Shown: piece by piece, positions 47,253 to 56,015 of the stretch
Position numbering within the stretch: position 1 is the first letter of the stretch
Layout of the letters: each line of letters starts with the position of its first letter
Origin: Pararhizobium_B sp963760965
GTDB lineage: Bacteria > Pseudomonadota > Alphaproteobacteria > Rhizobiales > Rhizobiaceae
NCBI GenBank assembly: GCA_963760965.1
Contig: CAVXEW010000009.1
Span: 257,609-321,608 of the forward strand
Length of the DNA: 64,000 bases
Direction of reading: 5' to 3'
Notes under the pieces: model-generated
The model's input: the letters and a program-made list of their open reading frames with translations, nothing else
The model's database searches: none
Told to the model about the DNA's origin: nothing
Program-made: the position numbers and the translations under genes

Positions 47253-48206
47253 TTATCCAGACAGGCCGCAAGCTTCGAAAGCGGCACGCGTGGCGCGTTT
47301 CTCGTCTTCCGTCAGCTGAAGCAGCGGCGCCCGCACCGGACCGCCGACCTGATGAAGGAGTTCCTGCCAGTACTTCTGATGCGCCTGCGGCTTTTCTGCC
47401 GGCCGCGTCTCGCGCAGCGCCCGGCGCACCGGCTCCAGACTGTCCCGGACAGCCTTTGCTCTCTCCGCCTCACCCTTCCGGGCGAGCTCGGTGTACTCCC
47501 GCATGCGAAGGTCCTTCGGCGTCTGGAGCAGGAAGGGCGGCGTCGAGCAGAGATAGAGCTGCCAGCCCAGTTCGAGGACATTGTCGAGCCACTCTTCCTC
47601 CGATGCCGTGCTCACCTGGATGCGGTCGCTCGCAAGCCTCGTCAGCTCGCAATACATGGCGCGCGGAACGGAATACTTGATCGCCACCACGTTTTCGATG
47701 TCAGCCAGACGGTTGCACAGCTCCGGGCTCATCAGATAGCCGCTGTCCGGATGGCTCCAGAGCGCGATGCCGATATCGACGGCCTCGGCGATCGTCCGGT
47801 AGTAGTTGACCAGCGTCTCGTCCTGCCGCTTGAGGAAATGCAGCAGCGGCGCATGCACCACGATGTAGTCGGCGCCCACCTTCTCGGCATGGCGTGCAAG
47901 ATCGATCACCACGTCCATGTTCTGGTCCGAGCACGACATGATCGTCTGTCCGCGCCCGGCGGCGGCCTCCGCCGCAAGTTCGAAGTTGCGCTTGCGTTCC
48001 TCCACCGACATCGAGAAGAACTCGCCCTGCTTGCCGCAGACGAACAGACCGTCGATCTTCAGCTCGTCGAGCCAATGCCGGATGTTCTCGCGAAAGCCGT
48101 CCTCGTCGACGGCTCCCGTCGGAGTGAACGGCGTCAGCGTCGCCGCCCAGATCCCTTTCATGTGGTCGCGGGCGTGAGCCTTGGCGTCTTTTTTCGCGTA
48201 TTTCAT
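47253..48206 (-). CDS. dihydrodipicolinate synthase (DapA) family protein
   Basis: 317-residue class I aldolase/hydratase fold. The Schiff-base lysine is in ENVVAIKYSVP. The usual GTTGE phosphate/carboxylate loop is changed to CGKQGEF and the usual catalytic Tyr block reads VVHAPLLHF, so it is not a lysine-biosynthesis enzyme. Similar to hydratase-aldolases of aromatic degradation. ATG overlaps the molybdenum hydroxylase stop (ATGA). Confidence 0.87.
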   Translation of the reverse strand: MKYAKKDAKAHARDHMKGIWAATLTPFTPTGAVDEDGFRENIRHWLDELKIDGLFVCGKQGEFFSMSVEERKRNFELAAEAAAGRGQTIMSCSDQNMDVVIDLARHAEKVGADYIVVHAPLLHFLKRQDETLVNYYRTIAEAVDIGIALWSHPDSGYLMSPELCNRLADIENVVAIKYSVPRAMYCELTRLASDRIQVSTASEEEWLDNVLELGWQLYLCSTPPFLLQTPKDLRMREYTELARKGEAERAKAVRDSLEPVRRALRETRPAEKPQAHQKYWQELLHQVGGPVRAPLLQLTEDEKRATRAAFEACGLSG

Positions 48207-50485
48207 ACCGATTTCGTTCCTTGCGCCTGCTTTGCGTCGTTTATCGCCTGCCATATCCGACTGCTGGTGAAGGGCATCTGGACATCTTGCACGCCGAGCG
48301 GCCTGAGCGCATCGCGGACGGCATTGGCGATCGCCGCAGGAATGCCGATGCAACCCGCCTCGCCCACTCCCTTCGCCCCCAGCTCGTTCATCGGCGATGG
48401 CGTCTCCAGCCTTTCGGTCCGCAGGTTCGGGACGTCGCCCGCACGCGGCACGGCATAGTCCATCAGCGAGCCGGTCAGGAGCTGGCCCTCTGCGTCATAG
48501 ACGATGCGCTCCATCATCGCCTCGCCGAAGCCCTGTGCCATGCCGCCAGTCAATTGCCCCTCGACAAGCATCGGATTGACAACCAACCCGGCATCGTCGA
48601 CCCAGAAGAGGCGTTCGATCGCCGTCTCGCCCGTGTCCGCGTCGATGGAAAGAAACGCGAGACAGGCTCCGCTGCTCCAGGCCTCGCCCGCCGCTTCATA
48701 TGTGACGGAGGCCTTCAGCAGCAGGCCCCGCTCGTCCGGCGCGCGAGACTTGGCCAGCCGCTCCGCCAATCCGCGCCAGTCTGTCCAAGCGCCGCCCGCG
48801 CCATCCGACCACGCCCCCCCATCGCCGAAATGAACGCGCGGCAAAGGAGCCTGCAGGCACTCTGCCGCAACCGGACGAAGTTTCTCGATAAACGCGGCGC
48901 AGGCCTTGCGCACCGCGCTTCCGCCGATCGCGGTGCTTCTGCTGGCAAGCGCTCCTACGCCGAAGGCGGACTGGCCGGTATCGCCCTGCCTGACGCGAAC
49001 CTGCGCCGGGGGCACGCCGAGCGCGTCGGCCACGATTTGCGCGAAGGTGGTCTCCCTGCCCTGCCCCTGTGCCGTCGAGCCGGTGACGAGCTCGATCCCG
49101 CCGTCGTCCGCAAGCGAGATCTCCGCGCTCTCCGAGCCTCTTCCGCACGGCTCGACGTAGAGTGCCACGCCCATGCCCACGATCCCGCCCTCGCGCCGGC
49201 GCGCATCCTGCTCGCGTCGCAGCGCTGCGTATTCGCCTGCTTGCTCGAGCCGGTCGAGAAGCTCGTGGAAACAGCCGGAATCGAGGATTTCCCCCGTCGG
49301 CGTCTCGAAGGGCAGTGCATTCCGCGTCAGAAGGTTGCGCCGGCGAAGTTCGAGTGGATCGAGCGACAGGGCATGTGCTGCCTCGTCCATCAGCCGCTCC
49401 ATCAGCATGGCCGCCTCCGGCCTCCCCGCCCCGCGATAGATGCCGACCGGCGCGTGCGGAGTCGGCACCGCGCTGACCGAAATGTCGACCGCGCCGACGC
49501 GGTAGGGACCGGGCAGGATCCGCCCTGCGTTGCGCGCAGGAACTGCCGCGCTGTAGGGCATCCAGTGGCCCAGCGTGAAACGCAGGTCCGCTTCCAGGGC
49601 CTGCAGCACGCCTTCCTGCGTGAGAACCGCCCTGGCCCTCCCCGACGCGCCACGACCATGACTGCCCGCCATGAATTCCTCGCTGCGGCTGGCGCGCCAG
49701 CGCACGGTCGCGTCGAGTCGCAGCGCTGCCCACGCGACCAGTGCCTCGTCAGGATAGAGAGACGACTTTCCACCGAAGGCACCGCCGACATCCGGTGCCA
49801 CGACGCGAATGGCTTCCTGCGGCAGCCCCAGGATCCGCGAAAGGTCGGTGCGCACCCTGAACGGCACTTGCGTCGACAGCCAGACAGTGAGGCGGCCATC
49901 ATCCGCCGCCGCCACGACCGAACGCGGCTCCAGGGCCATCGGCGCGACGAGCGCGTGGTCGACGGCCGCAGCGACCGTTTGCGCAGTCTCGCCGAAGGCC
50001 CCGGCCGCGTCGCCCGCGGCCCATCGATGAGCGACGGCCGTCGCCGCCCCCCTCGATCCATCGTCTTCCCCCACGTCGAGTATTGCCAGTTCGGCTGCGT
50101 CGGCAGCGATGTCCGCCGATCGTGCCACCACCACCGCAACGGGCTGCCCGACTGCCTGGACATGCTCCGCGGCGAGGAAGGGCATCGGCCGCGGGTCCAG
50201 CATGTCGACGAGACCGTTCACCATCGACTCGCCCAGATTGCCTATGTCCTCGGCCGAAAAGGCGGCAACGACGCCGGGTGTCCCGCGGACCGGCCCGAGA
50301 TCGAGCCGAAGGATCCGGCCTCGCGCGAAGGCGCTGCGCACGAAAACCGCGTGGAGAGCGCCGGCGGCCCGAATGTCGTCGACATAGGTTCCCTGCCCCG
50401 TCACGAAGCGGTCGTCCTCGCGCCGCGGTGCGGAGCGGCCGATCCAGGTCGTCTGCCCGGCACCGACGCGGACCCGAGAATCCAT
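48203..50485 (-). CDS. xanthine dehydrogenase family molybdopterin-binding subunit
   Basis: 760-residue large subunit of a molybdenum hydroxylase. Segments DVGGAFGGK, IYRGAGRPEA and the catalytic glutamate in GVGEAGCIG are present. No FAD subunit or 2Fe-2S subunit is encoded next to it in the window. ATG at 50485 with GAGGTG upstream. Substrate probably a nitrogen heterocycle or aromatic acid. Confidence 0.92.
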   Translation of the reverse strand: MDSRVRVGAGQTTWIGRSAPRREDDRFVTGQGTYVDDIRAAGALHAVFVRSAFARGRILRLDLGPVRGTPGVVAAFSAEDIGNLGESMVNGLVDMLDPRPMPFLAAEHVQAVGQPVAVVVARSADIAADAAELAILDVGEDDGSRGAATAVAHRWAAGDAAGAFGETAQTVAAAVDHALVAPMALEPRSVVAAADDGRLTVWLSTQVPFRVRTDLSRILGLPQEAIRVVAPDVGGAFGGKSSLYPDEALVAWAALRLDATVRWRASRSEEFMAGSHGRGASGRARAVLTQEGVLQALEADLRFTLGHWMPYSAAVPARNAGRILPGPYRVGAVDISVSAVPTPHAPVGIYRGAGRPEAAMLMERLMDEAAHALSLDPLELRRRNLLTRNALPFETPTGEILDSGCFHELLDRLEQAGEYAALRREQDARRREGGIVGMGVALYVEPCGRGSESAEISLADDGGIELVTGSTAQGQGRETTFAQIVADALGVPPAQVRVRQGDTGQSAFGVGALASRSTAIGGSAVRKACAAFIEKLRPVAAECLQAPLPRVHFGDGGAWSDGAGGAWTDWRGLAERLAKSRAPDERGLLLKASVTYEAAGEAWSSGACLAFLSIDADTGETAIERLFWVDDAGLVVNPMLVEGQLTGGMAQGFGEAMMERIVYDAEGQLLTGSLMDYAVPRAGDVPNLRTERLETPSPMNELGAKGVGEAGCIGIPAAIANAVRDALRPLGVQDVQMPFTSSRIWQAINDAKQAQGTKSV

Positions 50486-50801
50486 CAGCGAACACCTCGT
50501 CCGCAAGCGGCCCGCCGAAATCCCTCGAAGGGACGACCGGCGGGATCAGTCCGCCCCTCGGCGGCACCGGTCCTCGCTGCACTGCCGGCAGTCGCAGCCC
50601 TGAACGGCGCAAGCACGGGTTCAGCGGCACCGGCATGGCTCTCCAATGTCATCCGACCCTTTCCCGTCCGGCCCGCCGGTATTTCCCGGCGGCTGCAGGA
50701 AAGGGTGACGGATCGCGGCGACGGGTAAAGGGAAAACTGCTCCTTCCGCTATTCCGTAAGGGAATACCCAGTCGATCTTCGTTTCCAGGCGCACATTCCT
50801 G
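50486..50801. other. 316-bp intergenic region between Mo hydroxylase and lysR
   Basis: No gene seen. Contains the LysR-type palindrome at 50748-50768. This region must hold the promoter of the minus-strand operon that starts at 50485. Confidence 0.5.
50748..50768. promoter_or_regulatory. LysR operator copy, GCTATTCC-N5-GGAATACC
   Basis: Near-perfect inverted repeat with the same arms and same 5-bp spacer as the site at 51756-51776, including an ATTCC-N5-GGAAT core and a T-N11-A LysR box. It lies 263 bp upstream of the molybdenum hydroxylase start. Confidence 0.6.
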
Positions 50802-51743
50802 TCAGATCTCCGCGGCGGACCGGCCGAGGTCCTCGGCCGTTTCGTGAAGGATGCGGGCAAGTTCCCTCGCCGCAGGCGAGAGGCGCGCGCCGGCGCGCGT
50901 CGTGATGCCGATCGGACGCGACGTCGCGTGCAGGCGCACCGGCAAGATGATCGAATGCCCGTGCATTGCTTCACGGCGCGCCACCTGGATCGGCAGCAGA
51001 CCGAGATAGTCCGCCTCGACCAGGAGGACGCGGTTTGTCAGGATGGATACGGACTCCACCGTGTGAAGCGGCGCTTCGAGGCCTTCGTGGCGGAAGGCGA
51101 CGTCTATCTGGCGGCGCAGGCTCGTTTCCGGAGGCGGCAGGATCCAGTCCCACCCGACGAGGTCCGCAAGAGCGAGATCGCCCCGCCCGGCGAGTGGATG
51201 GCCGCGCCGCGCGACGACGCAGGCGAAGTCGTCCATCAGAACGTCCTGCGTGACGTGCAGCCGCTGCCGGTGCTCGGCAAGCCGGCCTACGACCAGGTCG
51301 ATTTCGCCGGCGCGCAGGGCCGGGATGAGAACGTCGTTTGTAGCCTCGACGATCTTGACCACGACCTTGGGCCGCTCGCGGCGCAGGCGCGCGATCGACC
51401 GCGGCAGCAATTCGGCCGATGCCGACAGCAGCGTGCCGATGGAGACGCGGCCTCCGTTTCCCTCCCTGAGGTCGGCGATATGATCTTCGGCATGGCCGAT
51501 CTGTGCGATAATGAATCGTGCATGCTCGGCCAGGGCCTCGCCGTACATGGTCGGCATGACTCCGCGATTGGTGCGGTCGAAGAGGCGGACCTGCGCTATG
51601 ACCTCGATCTCCTGAAGACACTTCGTGACCGCCGACTGGGTCATGTTCAGGCGTTTCGCGGCACGCACGAGATTGCCCTCCTCGATGATCGCGACGACCA
51701 TCCGCAGGTGCCGGATCGTCAGGCGACTTGTCAGCATCTTCAT
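50802..51743 (-). CDS. LysR family transcriptional regulator
   Basis: 313-residue regulator. The N-terminal helix-turn-helix is IIEEGNLVRAAKRLNMTQSAVTKCLQEIE; the rest is a two-lobe ligand-binding domain (VSIGTLLSASAELLP). ATG at 51743 with GAGGTG upstream. Divergent from the hydrolase at 51902 and upstream of the Mo hydroxylase operon, whose promoter carries the same palindrome. Confidence 0.92.
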   Translation of the reverse strand: MKMLTSRLTIRHLRMVVAIIEEGNLVRAAKRLNMTQSAVTKCLQEIEVIAQVRLFDRTNRGVMPTMYGEALAEHARFIIAQIGHAEDHIADLREGNGGRVSIGTLLSASAELLPRSIARLRRERPKVVVKIVEATNDVLIPALRAGEIDLVVGRLAEHRQRLHVTQDVLMDDFACVVARRGHPLAGRGDLALADLVGWDWILPPPETSLRRQIDVAFRHEGLEAPLHTVESVSILTNRVLLVEADYLGLLPIQVARREAMHGHSIILPVRLHATSRPIGITTRAGARLSPAARELARILHETAEDLGRSAAEI

Positions 51744-51755
51744 GGCGGGCACCTC

Positions 51756-51776
51756 GCTATTCCTGCCTGGAATAGC
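51756..51776. promoter_or_regulatory. LysR operator, GCTATTCC-N5-GGAATAGC
   Basis: Perfect 8-bp inverted repeat with 5-bp spacer and T-N11-A geometry, 13 bp before the lysR start, so well placed for autoregulation and for activating the divergent hydrolase gene. A small GTCAT-c-ATGAC repeat lies at 51797-51807. Confidence 0.65.
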
Positions 51777-51901
51777 AAATTCCATTTTATTCACTTGTCA
51801 TCATGACTGATAGATGAAAACCCGGATCAGGAAAAGCGGGCCGCGCGACGGCGCCGGTGCGAAATGACGGCGGCACCCGCGCCGAAGGAGGAACAAGCGC
51901 G

Positions 51902-52780
51902 ATGATCGATCTGGCAGCCGAGGGAACCTGGCCGCAGGACAGGCTGGACCGCGACTACACGGCACGGGCCTCCGTCTCGGCGGAGGTCTTCGACGCGACC
52001 ATGGCCACCTATCGGTCGCTCTCCGACGTTGCGCGGGAGTCGGCGGCAAGCTTCCTCGACGTTTGCTACGACGCCGAAAGCGGACAGGCGCTTGACATCT
52101 TCGGGGCCGGCGACGGACCTCGCCCCCTTTTCGTCTTCCTGCACGGCGGCTACTGGCGCGCCCTTTCCAGGCGCGATTCCGCCTTCATGGCCCCGGCCCT
52201 GTCCGAGCACGGCATCATGACCGCGGCGGTCGACTACCGCCTGGCCCCGGAGGCGACACTGGCGGAAATCGTGCGGGAGGTTCGCGCTGCGGTCGCCTTT
52301 CTCTGGCGAAACGCTGCCGACTATCGGATCGACCGTTCGCGCATCTTCGTCGGCGGCAGCTCCGCTGGCGCGCACCTGACGGGGATGGTGCTCGCGGACG
52401 GCTGGCACAAGAACTTCGGCGCGCCCCCCGACATTGTGCGCGGTGCCCTGCCGGTGAGCGGTCTCTTCCATCTGGCTCCGATCGCCGCCTCCCACGTGCA
52501 GGCATGGATGCGGCTGACGCCGGAGGACGTGAGTGCACTCAGCCCCGCGGAACACATTCCCGCCAGGGGCTGTCCGATCGTCTTGGCCTGGGCGGGAGGG
52601 GAACCTGCAGGCTTCGCGCGCCAGTCGATCGCCTATGCCGATCGCTGGCGCACCGCCGGCCATCCCGTCGAGCTCCTGACGATCGAGGATCGCCACCACT
52701 TCGACGTGATCCTCGACCTCGCCTCCCCCCGGACCCGGTTGACGCGCGCACTGACAGGGCTGATCGGCGCGTCCGGCTGA
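51902..52780 (+). CDS. alpha/beta hydrolase, arylformamidase-like
   Basis: 292-residue alpha/beta hydrolase. HGGYWRALSR (oxyanion hole) and the nucleophile elbow GGSSAGAHL match the animal/bacterial arylformamidase (kynurenine formamidase) type, with a C-terminal DRHHFDVI carrying the catalytic His. ATG at 51902 with AAGGAGGAA. This is the third protein in the window that could hydrolyse an N-formyl- or N-acyl-aniline. Confidence 0.87.
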   Translation: MIDLAAEGTWPQDRLDRDYTARASVSAEVFDATMATYRSLSDVARESAASFLDVCYDAESGQALDIFGAGDGPRPLFVFLHGGYWRALSRRDSAFMAPALSEHGIMTAAVDYRLAPEATLAEIVREVRAAVAFLWRNAADYRIDRSRIFVGGSSAGAHLTGMVLADGWHKNFGAPPDIVRGALPVSGLFHLAPIAASHVQAWMRLTPEDVSALSPAEHIPARGCPIVLAWAGGEPAGFARQSIAYADRWRTAGHPVELLTIEDRHHFDVILDLASPRTRLTRALTGLIGASG

Positions 52781-53186
52781 TCCCGGAGTCCACTGTACCC
52801 TCACCGCCGGGCTCCTCCGGCCCGTGCTGCGGGACAGTCCCGTTCCACCGCTGCGCGAAACGTGGCCGGTCTTCACGCCGCCGGGACCAGCGTCTCGACG
52901 CCGTGCCGCTGCATCGCCGCGCCGATCCCGGCAAGACACGGTTCGCACCGTGGATCGACAGTACCGGTTGCGCGAAAGAACGCGACGATCGATGGCTCGG
53001 GCAACACCAGCATGCGCACCGCACTGCTGCATTCGTTCGAACAGTTCTGCATGGCACGGGGAGCCGACCTTCAAGCCCCACTTGAACAGTGGTTTTGGAA
53101 ATGTTGTGGAATGGCAATGGGTTGCTGGTGTCCCTGGAAGTGGTACAGGAGGCGGCCACCGCGCTCTTTCGTTAGTCTGAGGTTTG
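52781..53186. other. 406-bp region with no recognisable gene
   Basis: No supported coding region on either strand. It borders the broken 3' end of the TpsB gene, so it may be what remains after a deletion or insertion. No inverted terminal repeats or transposase fragment were recognised. Confidence 0.4.
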
Positions 53187-54515
53187 TCAAAGGGCCGCGC
53201 TCGCTGCCCCGAGACTGGTACCGGCGACAGTGAACTGCAAACCGGTGCGATCGGATCCACCGATTCCTTCAGATTGGCATGAAATGCATATATGTGCACA
53301 TATGCTTGTCAGGACCCCGCCCAGCCACTGCCTTGAATGGCCGAGTTCGATCTGTGCGACCGAGAGGATCCGGCTCGACACGTCGATCCGGTTCCCGAGG
53401 ATGAAATTGTCGTTGGACTTCCAGGTGAACCTGCCTGTGACCCAGGATTTGGAGGAACGGTCCCTGTTCAGGATCAACGTGACGTAGGGCGAGATCGACA
53501 GCGACCGACCGGATGTCCCTAGAGGCGCGACCCAGCCCGGCACCGAGGATCGATACCGGCTCCAGCTCGCATCCAGCCCGGCTGTCAGATAGCCGTAGGG
53601 AATGGAAAAATAGGCCGCTGCCGTATCGCTTTCCGGACCTTCGCGGCGAAACGAGACGGGACTGCCGTCCATGGTCCGCTGATAGTTCACAAGCCACTGG
53701 TCGTTCAGTCCCAGAGGACTGTCGAGACCAAGACTGACGCTGGACTGGAAGATGCCGGTGTATGGGCTCCCCAGATTGTCGGTCGCGACGCTCGCGTACC
53801 ATGGCGCGCCCTTCTTGACGGTCACGCTAAGGACCGTCCCGCCAAGCGACTTGCCGGCCGCGAGGGCGGCGGTCGCCCTGTTCGTGCCGAGCCTGTTGAT
53901 CTGGTCGATACCCTGCTCGACGTCGCGCAGGTTGACCGGCTTGCCTTTCAACCCCGGAAAGGCCGTCGCGAGCTGGCCGGGTGTCCCCTGCCCGCCCGCC
54001 GGAACGATGTCTTCGAGCTTCCCCTCGACGATGCGGATATCGAGCGAACCGTCGGAAAGGTCCTGCTGTGGCAGGTATGCGCGCGAGGCGACGTAGCCGC
54101 GCTCTACGTACAGGTAGGTCAGCGCCTTCAGCACGGCATTGAATCCTGCGAGCCCCAGACACTTGCCTTCAAAGGGGGCGACCGCCCGTCGGATCCTGTC
54201 CCGGCCGACGCGCTCGGCGCCGCTGACGTTGATCGAAGTGACGTGCAGGCACGGCCCGTTCGTCCCGGACACTTCTGCCTTCGCTGCGGCGGGCGCCCGC
54301 TCGCTTCGAATCCGGCCGAGATTTCCGAGGCGTTCGCGCTGGCGGGCACGGGTCGTCTCGGACACGAAACCCGAAATTCGGTCGGCCTGCTGCCGCGCCC
54401 TCTCCCCCGGGCCAAGCGCGTGGGCCGGAACGGCCAACGGAAAGCAAATGGCGAAACCGGCCAGGATCCGAAGTGCCGACGAGACGGGAAGCGGAAAGCG
54501 GCGCGCGATCGTCAT
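53187..54515 (-). pseudogene. ShlB/FhaC/HecB-type two-partner secretion transporter (TpsB), C-terminally truncated
   Basis: 442-residue reading frame. Signal peptide at the N-terminus (FAICFPLAVPAHA), a POTRA_2 domain (about 90-165; SINVSGAERVGRDRI...GYVASRAYLPQQDL), a ShlB-type domain, then the first part of the beta-barrel with the VRGF-equivalent region not reached. Normal TpsB proteins are about 550-580 residues. The barrel sequence stops at about residue 404 (HSRQWLGGVL) and the remaining 38 residues do not look like a barrel. Likely non-functional. No TpsA partner is visible. Confidence 0.75.
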
Positions 54516-55177
54516 TTGCGCCGCTTCTTCCGGCCGACCGGATCTGCAGCGCCATCGTCGCCCGATGGAAGCCCTTTTCCCGATGCAAGCGCACTGAAAG
54601 CCTTGCTGAACCCGTCAAGCGAAAAGATCACCTTCACCGCCCGCCCGTTCAGGAGCCGGAAATAGGCCGCGCCCCTGATTTCCTTTCTCAGTCCGGCAAG
54701 CATCTCTTCCGTCAGGGGCGCGACGGCGAAGCAGCCGAGATGGTTGCAATTGCGATACCGGAGGACGACCGGCCTGCGGTGCCCCTCCTCCAGCCCCAGG
54801 CCCGGCGCAAGAAGGACATCGAGAGGCGCAAGCACGACGAGCGCCGAGGCCCTCTTTCCGGTCTTGTCGCCCGCGCGCGACACGGCGATTTCAAGCAGTT
54901 GCACGGACTTCCCGCCGTCGACGGCCGTAACGCCCTGCGCGATTTCGCACCGCTCGACGACCGCCGGATCCCGCGCGACCCGATCGCCTCCGTCAGCCCG
55001 CGCCGCACAACGCAGCGTCCAGTGACCATAGCTGCGCGCATGCGCGTTGGCCGAGGTGGTCGGTCCGCCGACAAGCTGCGCACCCTCGGCCAACATTGAG
55101 AATGAAAGCAGGAACAGGGCTGCGGAAAACATGCTTGCGACGGCGTGAAAACGCCCAGTCTGACTGAATTCGGTCAT
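54512..55177 (-). CDS. invasion-associated locus B (IalB) family protein
   Basis: 221-residue secreted protein. Signal peptide (SMFSAALFLLSFSMLAEGA). IalB features: YGHWTLRCAA, a second Cys in CEIAQGV, and YRNCNHLGCFAVAPL near 145. The C-terminus is basic (GRKKRRK). Overlaps the TpsB gene by ATGA, so both formed one operon. Ribosome-binding site is weak; a downstream ATG at residue 16 is an alternative start. Confidence 0.82.
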   Translation of the reverse strand: MTEFSQTGRFHAVASMFSAALFLLSFSMLAEGAQLVGGPTTSANAHARSYGHWTLRCAARADGGDRVARDPAVVERCEIAQGVTAVDGGKSVQLLEIAVSRAGDKTGKRASALVVLAPLDVLLAPGLGLEEGHRRPVVLRYRNCNHLGCFAVAPLTEEMLAGLRKEIRGAAYFRLLNGRAVKVIFSLDGFSKAFSALASGKGLPSGDDGAADPVGRKKRRK

Positions 55178-55755
55178 TTTGGTGTCTAATTCAGAAAAAT
55201 ATCAATCTTTATCAAAACATATAAGGGAGATATAAAAATACATACGAGATATATTGATAATTATTCATTGTGATAAATCCTTATTCAATGAATCTACTTG
55301 CTTGCCACGCAATAGACGACAGAAAAATTTTCGACAAGTCGATACTCGACAAAATTGCATCTCACGACTGCAGCGTCCCCGCTTTCGGGCAATAGCGCGC
55401 GTCAAGGAGATGACCCGGGCGCGCCGCCCCCTTGCCCGACAGTCCACGCGACCTTGGATGACCGGCACGCTCCGGCCAAATTTCGACCGATTTCGACCTC
55501 TGTCCGGCCGGTTCGGCGGGCGACCGTCTGCGGAGGCCGTGTGTCGTGCCCTGGGGAAGCGCCGGCAGGTCCCGGCAAATAGCGGCTGCCACCGGCGTCG
55601 GCGCTCGTTCGGACAAACGCTCCGGCGGCGCGCGTCCGCGCAAGATCCCTGACGACAGCATGAAATTGCCGCCGGCTCGCGAAGCCGCCACGGCGATGGC
55701 CCGCGCGGCAGCCATGACGTTCTTCGTTATTTCAAGGGATCGTCAAAAGGAAAAG
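55178..55755. other. 578-bp AT-rich to GC-rich intergenic region left of attL
   Basis: No credible gene. 55180-55330 is markedly AT-rich and would hold the IalB promoter on the minus strand. The right part returns to chromosomal GC content up to the tRNA fragment. Confidence 0.45.
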
Positions 55756-55805
55756 TGGTGGGTGAGCACGGGCTCGAACCGTGGACCCGCTGATTAAGAG
55801 TCAGC
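55756..55805 (-). other. 3' fragment of tRNA-Lys(CTT), attL of an integrated element
   Basis: On the minus strand the sequence gives the anticodon arm GCTGA-CTCTTAA-TCAGC (anticodon CTT), the T-arm CACGG-TTCGAGC-CCGTG, the acceptor strand CTCACCC, and A-CCA. No matching 5' half (GGGTGAG, D-arm) exists at 55806-55900. A split tRNA 3' end beside an integrase gene is the normal left boundary of a tRNA-targeted element. The intact tRNA should lie at the other end, beyond the window. Confidence 0.75.
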
Positions 55806-55817
55806 ATGTCTGGCATT

Positions 55818-55833
55818 GACAGGCATTCCTGTC
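55818..55833. repeat. inverted repeat GACAGG-catt-CCTGTC next to attL
   Basis: Perfect 6-bp arms, 12 bp inside the element from the tRNA fragment. GGCATT is also directly repeated (55812 and 55822). Could be an integrase or excisionase arm-binding site, or an integrase promoter element. Confidence 0.4.
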
Positions 55834-56015
55834 CGGGCGACCATTGATGTGTAAGCCCTTGATATTCCACATTTTACGCAAGGAAATCAGCACCTTATGT
55901 CAACAATTGTCCCGACCACCTCGCTTGTGTTGCCTGATGCGGCTTCGCTATATCTGGCCTTGTCAACGGCTTGTGAGTGGTACAGAAGTGGTACGGATTT
56001 TGGAGGTGCCGCCTG

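Noticed and set aside
52862..53233. Plus-strand frame of 123 codons as a TpsA or IS remnant
   Set aside because: No repeat, transposase or filamentous haemagglutinin motif could be recognised.
55255..55269. Fur-box-like TGATAAT-T-ATTCATT upstream of IalB
   Set aside because: The right half matches the consensus poorly and the whole stretch is AT-rich, so a chance match is likely.
55254..55652. Plus-strand open frame of 132 codons between IalB and the tRNA fragment
   Set aside because: No start signal and biased Arg/Pro composition typical of a non-coding GC-rich frame.
55756..55850. Possible intact tRNA-Lys
   Set aside because: The acceptor 5' strand and the D-arm are absent; only anticodon arm to CCA is present, so it is a fragment.
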